From Centrapalus pauciflorus (taxonomy: Eukaryota > Streptophyta > Magnoliopsida > Asterales > Asteraceae), in contig JAANYP010002031.1 of assembly GCA_020465985.1 (NCBI GenBank), positions 124,001-188,000 on the forward strand: 64,000 nucleotides of DNA, in the 5' to 3' direction. Within the stretch, counting starts at the first letter, position 1, and each line of letters begins with the position of its first letter. The translations under genes were made by a program, and so were the position numbers. Below are positions 10,860-20,939 of the stretch, piece after piece. The notes under the pieces were generated by a model. The model was not told the DNA's origin. It worked only from the letters and a program-made list of their open reading frames with translations, and ran no database searches.

Positions 10860-12336
10860 TGAAACACCCATACAACTAATACGAGTATTTCGATACATTT
10901 ATACAATATTTCATATAGAGTACCTGCGTAAATACAGGTAAATTTAAAACTATAAAATTAGTTGAGTAGTGATCAACATGATTCCAAACACTTCGCACAA
11001 CACAACAGAGTGTCGGGAATCACAGAATAATGTAATTGGGGGTTACAAGTTTAATATTAGTTAATTACACATGATATAATAATAAACAACTAGTTCGAGT
11101 CCAAAAATGGAAGTATGCTACTCCCACCCCAAGCATCAACAAAATATGGAGCTCCTATCCATGCTCCATTCGGTATCTAACAGCTCGAGCCAGCCGGGCC
11201 TTTGCCCTTGTCAGCTCCTGAAAAGTTATTTAGTGAGACTCTAGATTAAATTACTTTGAAATATATAAATGATGTCATGCATTCCCAAGAAATTAATCAA
11301 CAATCTCAGGAGGCCGGCTAATGGCTTATAAGTTATCACGGTGTGGTTACCACACGCACATGCTTACCGCACGAAGAGTTTACAATTTACTGCTCGATTA
11401 CCACAGACCACAAGCTTATCGATATGTAGTTTACAATGATGCCCTATGATGACCATAGACCACAGGCTTATCGTTTTATAGGCACAAATGGTTACCTCGC
11501 GCACATGCTTACCATTACGGTTCTGCTAAGTTAGCACACACTCAGGCTTACCGTCTCAGAGGAGAGGTCAAATGAAGGATCAACAACTTCTCAACCGAGT
11601 TATAGTACAACAAAGGAATATATAATTTTACGATGGCAAAACATGTGAATATTGAGAATGATATGAAAAGCAATAATATACAATTCATGATAGGCATACA
11701 AATAAATTAATTCTAGAACTCACAGTGGTGAACAATAAACTCTCGGCCTCAATACTGAGTTACAGTCGTCAAAATAGGAGTTATAATCTCAAAGGAACTT
11801 TACTCGCCAAACCCCTACAGATAGGTTCATAATATAATATTCATAAGTCTCATAGCTTATATTTTCTTAATTTTGACCCGGTCACAATAGTTGTAAGACT
11901 TAATTAATTCCGGTCCCAAGCTCCGATTAATTATTTTGGTCCAGATACTCTTCTTAGATGATGTCGTACAATATTATGGCGTAAAATCCCAAAGATAGAA
12001 TAAAATTACAATTTCTGGCCAAAACTGGGTCCGACTCGCCGGGTCGACCCACCCGACATTCGGGTCTTCCCAGAACTGAAGTGGTACGAAATTCAGGTCA
12101 AGGTCTATACGGATTTCGGATCTTCTCATCCGAATTTCGAATGCATCCATCTAAAATTCGGATCCGTCCATCGGAAACTCAGATTTTTAAGTCATCCGAA
12201 TTTATACTTTGAAAATTTACTTTCAACAATCAAGGCCGACTCGCCGGTTCACCCAGATGACTCGCCGAGTCGAGTGTAGACCTGCACTTTCTGCCTTACG
12301 GATTTTAATGCTAAAATAACCAAAACTCATTCTCAT
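10860..12336 (-). repeat. 5' LTR of element D, inner part (interrupted)
   Basis: The LTR starts on the plus strand as TGAAACACCC next to the PBS and runs 1,477 bp to the insertion point of element C. Five degenerate 25-bp units with core GACCACAxGCTTAYCG occur at about 11345, 11396, 11448, 11490 and 11529. Further right (12020-12270) there are repeated CCGACTCGCCGG-like and CATCCGAATTT-like segments. No gene is seen. Confidence 0.8.
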
Positions 12337-12649
12337 TGATAATTCAATACCAACAATGCAATTAAAAATTAAACAATTAAGAACAATTAGATCAACACAA
12401 AAGACTGAATGAATTGTATTTAAGAGTATAGAAGATATTACAGTAAATGTCGATTTCTCTCTTTGACTTTCTATGCACGAAGCACAATGTTGATATGTCA
12501 GATCTGTATTCTTCTTCTTGTGAACTCTACTCTCTACAGTACATAGTATTCCTATTTATATACAATTACAAGTATTGTATATTTACAATATGAACACTGA
12601 AATTTTACAATAAAATTGTTTTCAACTCTATTAATAAATGTTCCAAACA
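12337..12649 (-). repeat. 3' LTR of element C (313 bp)
   Basis: Plus-strand ends are TGATAATTC and AAACA. It aligns along its whole length with 26378-26689 with only scattered differences. A minus-strand TATA box (TATATAAATA) lies at 12553-12562. The PPT follows directly on the right. Confidence 0.9.
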
Positions 12650-14690
12650 ATCTCCCCCTTAGAGATGAAAGCAATTTTTCAATTAAAGTTCATATCAGGA
12701 ACTTCGATCCTTTTCTCTTTTCTTCTCTTTAATCTCTAAACTTCTTTGTCTCTCTCTAATCTTAGTATCTCTTCCTCTCTGATGTTCTTATTTCTTATGA
12801 GCAAGCTATCCCCCTTGAATCATGAATAACTTTCGATTCTCTCCCTTGATTAATCATTAAGAACATATCATCTTTCATCTTTAACTCTTCTGCAGTTGTC
12901 ACAATTGCCTTTAGCAGTTGCTACAATTGTCTTCAAACAATTCAGTAGTTATCTCTGAAATTCAACTTTTCTCCCCCTCATGATGATCATAAGAGTTATG
13001 AACATCATCCAAAATCTTTAGAGTCACAGATGCAGTGACATTACAATTGCTGACAGAAATACAACAACAATTAAATATTACAAAGTTTCTCTCTCCCGCT
13101 TAAAATGATATCCTCTCTTTCAAATTTGTCCTCTGCCCCTACTCTGAAAATTTTTTTTCACTCCCCATCAAATGGATACTCTCTCCTTATAGAAACAAAC
13201 AAAGCTTAAAAAACTTGAGTTGAGAAAAATGAAACACATTCATTTTTATGTAACAGTGTCCAGGTCCACATAGGATTCCTATTGCACCATAGACATAATC
13301 TATGTGACCCACTTTCAGCGCTGGTTTGATGTTAACACTGGTAGGATTTCCAAATAGTCATTGTGAAATACTTTATCATGAAAGAATCACTCTAATATGT
13401 TCTGGCTTAGTCACTATGGACTAGCAGTTTATAGACACGCAGATTGTTAGACTCGATGTGTCCTAAAAGTGTATATAATTAGCTCTAGACACTATGTGCA
13501 TCAAATGAAGTCGGAGATTGGAGCAAATGTCTTCCTTGTTTCAATATCAATGATATCCAAATGATATATCGATAGAAATGTGTTATATCTCCGTGATTAT
13601 TGATACAGAAATCTTTTGAAAGATAATTGAGTGGTTGGTGAGGTTAAGTGCATGTGTCACTGGGTCCATGACATCTTCTTCAATATCAAGTCACCTAGGG
13701 CTTGATAGATTACGTGGATTACCCCACCGACATAGTGTAGGTAGGATTATCATTTCTTCAAATCCTTTCTCAAGTCTTAGCTCTCAACATTTTCAACAAA
13801 GCTCCCTCCAACTCACTTTATCAGAAATACAAGTCAATCAGCTTCATAGTGAAAGCATGATCTGGTGCACCACCATCTCCTTTCAATATACCCCTCTCAT
13901 TTACATTGTACCTCTGCTCGGCATTGTCGAAATCCCGTGATAACTGACACTTTTCAACTAATAGACCTAAAGAACCCTCACCCACACAAACTATAGATGA
14001 TTTGCACCTTGGGTAGGTCTTCCAAATCTGGTTAGACCATTGAAACGATGTTTATGTCTATCACACAATTTGGTGCATAATCGGAGTCAGCAGAAATAAT
14101 GTTCGGCATTTCAGCTCATGGGATATCACACAAAGAATGGCTAGGATTTTCAGCTTAGATCAATTAGGAGATGAAATTTAGAATGAACTTGGGGAACAAT
14201 TAGTTAAAGATATCAGAATGAAATGTAAAATATGATATAAGATATGAAATGAATCAGATTTTCATGAAAGAACTAACTCATGGGAGAGTATATAACAATT
14301 TAGTATAAATGAATTAGAAGAATGAAGAGTGCATGGGAGAATAACGAAGAGAATCTCAGAAGCAATGAGATTATAATTATCAAAAAGATTAGAACAATTA
14401 ACCTCATTGATATACTCAGAAAAACAAAAATTAACGTCGAAAAAAATTGTTCTTTTAAGCTCAAAATACTTTTTATGTGTGAACAAAATATTTCTGTGAA
14501 AATTACACACAGTTTTGTAAACAAAAAATCTTCGTAAGAGTGCGTCTGAAACTCCCCCTGGAAATAAGCACATAAAGTTAGTCAACTCATAGAAAATAAA
14601 TCAGGACCAAAAAATTGTAAAATAAAACTCCCTCTTTGTCAAAACAGATTCAGAGTTGAATTCAGGGCATGAATTTCAGAATGATTTATC
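12650..14690 (-). other. 3' non-coding region of element C with repeated polypurine tracts
   Basis: I see no convincing gene on either strand. Seen as pyrimidine runs on the plus strand, the PPT-like tracts are TCTCCCCCTT at 12651-12660 (the functional one, next to the LTR), ATCCCCCTT near 12808, CTCCCCCTC near 12971 and CTCCCCCTG near 14552. Several tracts upstream of the 3' LTR are a known Sirevirus hallmark. Confidence 0.6.
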
Positions 14691-14699
14691 TTTCAGAAT

Positions 14700-16330
14700 C
14701 GGGCTCTAATCGGAAGCTCGTGTTTCAGTCTGAAATAACTGAAAACCTTTTGAATTTAAGATCGGGTTCTGCACTGATGTATACGGAAACCATTTCCATT
14801 GAAGACCGGGTTCTAGTCTAAATTTACTAAAAACCAATTCTCTACAAAAATCAAGATGTGTTTGGTATCCAAACCGGTTTGGATCCAGACTTGTTAGCAC
14901 TTTTGGGTACCCATCTCAAAACGGGTTTTGGTACCTACTGGAACTTGGGTTTAGGCACCCATCGCAGAATATAGTTTTTATCTTCTCTCTCAAACTCAGA
15001 AAGAAAAATTTCTTTTTGTATGATGAAATTGAAAATCTGATTTACAAAAGAAACTTGAATTTGAATGATCAGAATTTTGCAAACTCTTCTTTCTGAAAAT
15101 CTGTTTGGTGCTAACCTATTTCTGATAATACTTGGTGTTATTCTGTGAAGATGTTTTCTGGTACGAATAACCAGTATTTTCATAAACTTTTGAAAACTTT
15201 GATTCTGAAGATTCACCATGATAAATCTTGACCGAAAGTTTTTCAATTATTTTATCTTTGCCTTTGTTTATCTTTAAAAGATACCTAAGTTTATGATCTG
15301 AAGTTGAATCAAGGATAGGAGGTTTAGCTAGATACTTAACACTTTTTGAAGATAAATTAGAATGATCAACTTTATGTTTTAAATAATCTGAAGAAACCTT
15401 AACCTTTGATTTATTTGAAGAAGGGAAAACAATTAATTGTTTGGAAAGATGAAATATTTGATCTTCTAATTCGTTGATAATGACCAAATATGAATTTCTG
15501 TCATTATCAAACGATGGGTAATCAGTTTTAAAAGATTGTTCTTTAATTAAGAACACCTTTCTCTCATCTTCAAACTATTTAGATTTCACTTTGAAATCTT
15601 GTTCTTTAAGTAAGAACTCATTTCTTTCCTTCTCTAATAACTCTTTATTCAATGAAAACTCCTTTTCAAGAGCAAGAAAATCTTCAGATTTGTTTGAATC
15701 ATAATTTTATCAGGATGATTTGCCTTCGAAAGTGTTACTTCAAGATATTTAACTTTCTTGTACAAATCAGATCATTTAGGCAAAAGATATATCAGTTGAA
15801 TTGCATTTTGAAACTTCGCTTGTTTAGAATCGTCAAGTTCTTTTGATAATTCAAATATTCTCATATTAAGCATATGAATCTAAGAATTCAATACGATCTG
15901 GTTTTCATCAAAAATTAAAACTTGTTCGTTCAATCTTTTGATTTCATGTAAAGCAAAAGCTTTATCTGTATTTAATTGAACAAGAATATCATAATTATTC
16001 TTACGAATCTGTTCAGATTCAGTAAGTTTTGCAATCAGCTCAGACTTTGAGAGATGTAAAACCTGATCATGTTCATTTGCCATTTTGAATTGTTGATATT
16101 TAACTTCAAAGATCTTTTAATGGAATGTTGAGTGATTTACTGATCGAAGCTCTGAAAGATATATCTGTGAATGATGACTTGTTGAAAATCAGCTCTGAAG
16201 TGACTTTTTGACGTTGATTTTTTAGCTTCTCTATACAAAAATGTCTGCAACTTTTTACTGGAGTTGATTCAGCCACGAAAATTTCCCGAACCAGCTTTAC
16301 GTGTTCCTGAAATTGTAGATCTCGGTTCAA
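14700..16330 (-). pseudogene. gag: decayed copia gag, coiled-coil part (element C remnant)
   Basis: Minus-strand blocks at 16106-16330, 15880-16083, 15116-15556 and 14706-14900 read as a stop-ridden, highly charged, helical protein (ELIAKLTESEQIRKNN, DKAFALHEIKRLNEQ, LRYLLKINKGKDKIIEKLSV). This resembles the coiled-coil segment of Sirevirus-like Gag seen in elements A, E and F, but I could not find its zinc knuckles or a following pol. It is assigned to C's own coding region. An older independent fragment is also possible. Confidence 0.5.
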
Positions 16331-16900
16331 GCTTCGATTTGACTTATGGTAGGCATTGTAACGATGTTCCAGTCAAAATTTATGGCCAATTGAAGTAGCA
16401 AAGGTCATATAGTAAAAATTTAGATATCCTGTGAAACTCGAATGAACTTACACCCATCTCGAATGACAAAGGGAAAAACTTGAATGTCTTATAAGCAAAC
16501 TCGGTGATTAATGATGAAACTCGGATGTAGAGGATTCAAACTCGAGTATTGAATGAACAAACTCGAATGACAAAGGATGAAACTCGGTTGACTAATGAGT
16601 AAACTCGATGATGTGGTGATTAAACTCGATTGAAAGATGAGTAACCTCGAATGGAACTTGGTTCAAACTCCAATGAAATTCACTAAAACGCGGGTCATAT
16701 TGTATAAAACTCAATTAAACTATACATCAAACTCGAAAAACAAAGGTTTAAACTCGATCAATATAGGATAAAACTCGATCAGTACTTGGCAAAACTTGGT
16801 TAATCCTAGATAAAACTCGAATCACACATTAATCGAGTTTTGAACAGGTTTTGAATAAATCCATGATTAGTGTCAAGATCAAAATCACATAAGATTAACT
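16331..16900 (-). repeat. leader-like region with clustered ACTCGAATG motifs
   Basis: From about 16430 to 16850 a short motif (AAACTCGAATGA, AAACTCGGATG, AACTCGATxA) recurs more than fifteen times at 20-40-bp spacing, mostly in one orientation. It precedes a gag remnant in the same relation as the TTCGAA-rich leader of element A precedes its gag. No protein is coded here. Confidence 0.6.
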
Positions 16901-16929
16901 GGTTTTAATAAATTAGAGTGTAAACCAAT

Positions 16930-17493
16930 AACCTTGTTTTGAATCAAAGTCCAATTACGAAATTTGCAGAATAACACATAGTTGTTTTAAGAAAACTTTC
17001 AGAATAAATAACAGATAAATATAATCAGAATCAAATCCTTTATATTGCCAAAATCACTGATTACAATCACCTCTAATTTGTTTGATTAGACGAAGAACAC
17101 AGATTGTTCTTAGGGTTTTACAACCTTAGAGGCTTGAGAAACTTTATCAGAAAGCAGTTACAATGAAGCACACAATAACAAAACTTGCACGTACAGACTT
17201 AGAATTGAAAGACCTAGTCTATCTATATATATATAGCCTTCTTATTTGTTTCCTTTACGAACTCTGATTTCCCTAGTAGTATATATGCTTGGAAGATCTT
17301 CAAATCTTGAAATATATAACACTTCCTGAATTTCAGCACTTTCTGTTATTAATCTGTTGAGCAGCTTGAACTTTTAACTCTGGCAGCTTGAACTTTTGTA
17401 CTAGCAGCTTGAACATTGTAATTACACAGAAATACTACTAACAGTTTGAGAAATCTAACTAACACCTTGACATACTAAGAATATTTCCCAACA
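16930..17493 (-). repeat. 3' LTR of element F (left edge approximate)
   Basis: The right end reads CCCAACA, then a PPT (CTCCCCC, 17496-17502) as expected for a minus-strand 3' LTR. A TATA box lies at 17226-17237 on the minus strand. Three copies of AGCAGCTTGAAC-like sequence occur at 17350-17420. It does not align with element C's LTR. Confidence 0.6.
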
Positions 17494-18684
17494 ATCTCCC
17501 CCTAACTTAAATTCTTTACACAAGACTTTAAGTTTCTATACAAATAAGGAAACAAAACAAAGTAAAACTGTTATATACAAACTAAGGCATCCAAAAACTT
17601 ACAACTGTTAAAGTTTCTACCTTATAGCCTTTATGAATTCTCTTTTCAGCTCCGCTTTATGACATTCAATCTTCATAGAGCTCATCTGGAGTAGCCATTC
17701 CTTTGGCAAACTGAGAAATTCAAAATTGTAGAATCTGCTGGATCTGTCTGCAAGCTTGAGTCTATATGTCATGGATTTGGCATATAAATCAATCTGTACA
17801 ATCTTTATTTCCTTGGCAGCTTCTATATCCATTCTTGTGGATTCTCGGTTAAAAATGCTCCTGAGATCTTTCAAATTCTGTTGAACCCAAATAATTTAAG
17901 ACCTAGAATGATTGGCAGTTCCATTATGATGCATTTGTGCCAGCTCATCTCTAGCCAGTCTTTGAACTAGTTGGATTAGGCTCTTGTATTCTTCCTCAGG
18001 ATCAGCTTCTCTTTTGATTACAAAGTGATATACTAAATCAATGTCATCCATTGACTTAGCATACCCATAGGTAATAGGACGTTTGGAGAAGTCATGCTGA
18101 TCGAGAGTCTTTTCAATTTTCATAGCCTTTTACAATTGCTGATCAAACAACACTCTCTTTACCTGTTTAAACTTTGCTTGAGAAACATCAGCAACAGTTT
18201 GAACTGGTTCTTGTGGAACTTGGATTTGTTGGGAGGCTGTGGATGCTTTTTCCTTCTCATTTTCCTTGTCATATAAAGCCTGAAGCTTCTCAGTTAACCA
18301 CAAACCCTCTTAGGTAATCTCCTAAGGTTTCATCATCTCCCATTGGTTCATGGGTTTGCTGGTCTAGGATCTCGTCTTGTTCTTCTTCCAATTTTCTGGC
18401 CAGTTCAGCATCATGGGCAACTAGGGCTTCTTTAGAAATGAATTTGATCTTTGGAGGCTCAATCAGAATGCCCTTTCCCTTGTCTTTGGAAGCTGATACT
18501 GTGGATTGGACTGCTGGGGCAGGAGCTTGGGAACCTTCTTTGATAACCACTCCACTTGATTTGATAGGAACAACTTAAACTTCTAGACTAACAACTTGAG
18601 AAATTATTGGGACTGTTAGCCTGGAAACTGAAGCTGTTGTTGGTGAAGTCTAAGGTGTTTGGACTGTATGAGGGATCTCCTGAT

Positions 18685-18701
18685 TCCCCCCCCCCCCCCC
18701 C
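18685..18701 (-). repeat. 17-base C tract
   Basis: An uninterrupted run of 17 C inside F's aORF (17 G on the coding strand). It disrupts the frame and marks slippage. Confidence 0.9.
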
Positions 18702-19387
18702 ATTTTTGAATGCATTGGTTTGGCCAGGGGGACCAAAAACCTTTGCAAGCAGGGATCAAACCATCTTCTCGAGCTGGATGATCTTGTTTCCACACAGAGT
18801 GAAACCAAGATGAAACTGATCAAGGCGCTGTTGTTGAGCTGTTGTGAGTTGTTGTGAGTTGTTGTAGGGTTGTGATTTGAGATCCCTGTGCAGCAATAAT
18901 GGACTTATAATGTTCCAAAATGGCTACAACAGGTTTCAGCTGTTGATCCGTCAAAGCCATTAGTTGCAGACTAGCCTCAAGATCTTCAAATGATAGTGGT
19001 ATTTAAGATCTATTCCTGACATGAATTCCAGAAGTAAAAACATCTGGGCCCCTTTGTTCTAGGTATTGTGGACTTCCAGAAGGTACTTGCACACCCTCTG
19101 TCGCCATGAGTGTGGTCTTAGAGATGTTGATACTGTCTTGTGCCTCTTGTGTAGAGACATCAGTAGTACCAGCCATAAATCCCATATGAACATCCTCTAA
19201 TGGGATGTCCACCTCCAAATTGAGGGTGGGAGTATCCTTAATGGGTTCCCTTTCGACATTCTGCGCAGGAGTGATCCCCTGCACAGGGCTATTTTGCTCT
19301 GGGAATTGGACTGAGGAGGAAGGAGCTCCTACAACCCTTTGTCGTTTTATACATTTTAAGTGATGGGCTTGGGGAGTTATGTATATT

Positions 19388-19701
19388 TAGGGGTGTTATA
19401 CGTGGACCAAATACCCAAACCGAACCCAGTCCCGGTCCCGAATAGGACCGATTGTAAAGTAATGGTCCGGTCCTCGGGTTTAGGTTTTAGCCAAATTCGG
19501 AACACCCCTAACCTTCAAAGTGGAGTTAGTTTATGAGTTTTTATGCACCAAATACCCGTACCGAACCGGAACCGAACCGGTACCGGTCCCGAATAGGACC
19601 GATTGTAAAGTAATGGTCCGGTCCTCGGGTTTAGATTTTAGCCAAATTTGGGTTCGGTCCTAACCGGGTTCGGTCCGGGTTTGGTCCCGATAACACCCCT
19701 A
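19388..19701. mobile_element. hAT-type MITE, 314 bp, 8-bp TSD
   Basis: Perfect 12-bp terminal inverted repeats, TAGGGGTGTTAT and ATAACACCCCTA, are flanked by a perfect 8-bp duplication TGTATATT (19380-19387 and 19702-19709). An 8-bp duplication is the hAT superfamily signature. There is no coding capacity. Internally a unit of about 100 bp, rich in ACCGAACC and GGTCCGGTCC, occurs twice, 151 bp apart (anchors at 19440 and 19591). It interrupts F's aORF. Confidence 0.92.
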
Positions 19702-20598
19702 TGTATATTGGATTGAGCGGAGGTAATATATGTATCATGAGGAGTGGGTTGGGGTCCTGGGGGAGAAGTAGTAATAGATGGCTGAGCCTGCTCAGGACCC
19801 TCCCCTCTGTTTCTTGGATGGGTGTCCTGCATTGCAAAAGGCAATGGGACGTCCACACTATGAAAATTGGCACTTGGTTTCAAAGTCTCTTAATAGTAGG
19901 TAAAGAGTGCCTATGAGAAACATGTACCCTTTTATGTACTTTAAAATTATTGCAAGACTTTGCAATTATTTCTGCCCAAAACCGTGGATACATAAAAAAT
20001 TTCTCATTCTTTAGGGCATGGTGCCTTAACATCCCTTGAAAAATCATATATGAAACATTAAACTGTTTGCCTGTTGATAAGCACACTAAAGCACTGCCAA
20101 TATTTGAAGAAAATTCAGACCAACCAGTCCTTTTAGGGATTATACACTGCTGAATAATGTGCACAAGATATTTGCATTTAGGACCAAAATGTGCTTTGTA
20201 GAAGGTAAAAGAATCAGTAGGGCCCCTATACCCAATTTCAAAAAGACCTTCGTGTAAAGCAGTAAGAGAGAGATCAGATATACTTGTGGCATCTTGAAGA
20301 TGCAGATGTTGGCGTATGGTCTCCTCATTGATGGTAATGGAGTTACCATCAATGATTGATGCAAATGAAGTGACTCCATTAATGGTATTAACAGTGGCTG
20401 ATTTCCAAAACTGCTCTATGTGGGAGACGTATATGGTAGGATTAACAGTTAGAGCGTAATGGATATGGGAACCATTAAGAAAATCCATCATCTCATGGAA
20501 TGGTTGGAGTTCAGTGTGTTTGAGAGAGTAGGGATGGCAGTTATGTTCTTTGACAAACTCCATTAGAGATCACAACGGGGATTTAGGGTTTTGAACGA

Positions 20599-20640
20599 CT
20601 GTAAGTGAATCACACAGTGAGATAAGATGAAAAGATTGTG
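20599..20640 (-). promoter_or_regulatory. candidate 3' splice site before aORF (element F)
   Basis: The minus strand runs through a pyrimidine-rich stretch (CTTTTCATCTTATCTCAC) to GATTCACTTACAG, with the AG at 20599-20600. The aORF ATG is 36 nt downstream at 20563. It resembles a plant acceptor; the branch point is less clear than in A/B. Confidence 0.4.
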
Positions 20641-20803
20641 GAAGATATTTTTGCAACTGGTAGTTACAGACGAACGAAACTGGGACTTTAAAGGTTTTGG
20701 CTTTTCAAAAATATCTAGTCCCGCGCACAATTTTATGAAGATTTACGGAATTACCCTGCACACTTGACAGACCAAGTGAAACAACTAACAATCCGAGAAA
20801 ATG

Positions 20804-20839
20804 AACTAGCAGCTTGAGAATAGTCTCAAGCTGTTAGTT
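20804..20839. repeat. inverted repeat in the pol-aORF spacer (element F)
   Basis: AACTAGCAGCTTGAGA (20804-20819) and TCTCAAGCTGTTAGTT (20824-20839) form a 16-bp stem with one mismatch and a 4-base loop. A PPT-like CTCCCCCTTA follows at 20871-20880. Confidence 0.85.
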
Positions 20840-20939
20840 GAAAGTCAAGCATTTTCTAATGAAACAGTGTCTCCCCCTTAACGAAGCACATTAAATAAGT
20901 ATTTTCCTCATGAAATAAGGGAGAATAATGAAGAACAAA

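Larger units (their letters stand above)
17617..20563 (-). pseudogene. aORF of element F, broken and carrying a MITE
   Basis: This is the extra gene downstream of pol. The first 227 codons (20563 to 19880) are open and align by pattern with the N-terminal domain of the A/B aORF: a shared MMDFL near the start, QF followed by Y or W, an IGY/MGY motif, a cysteine-containing helix and YPRF at the end. After that come frameshifts, a hAT-type MITE (19388-19701) and blocks rich in P, Q, E and S (19003-19284, 18290-18550). A charged C-terminal part follows (17896-18123, 17617-17874). The product is unknown; I recall related Asteraceae proteins labelled 'synaptobrevin, longin-like', a name that I would not trust. 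A splice-acceptor-like site lies 36 nt upstream of the ATG. Confidence 0.75.

Noticed and set aside
13635..13940. 101-codon plus-strand frame in C's 3' region
   Set aside because: Opposite to the element's coding strand, Ser-rich with no recognisable domain, in a region that looks non-coding.
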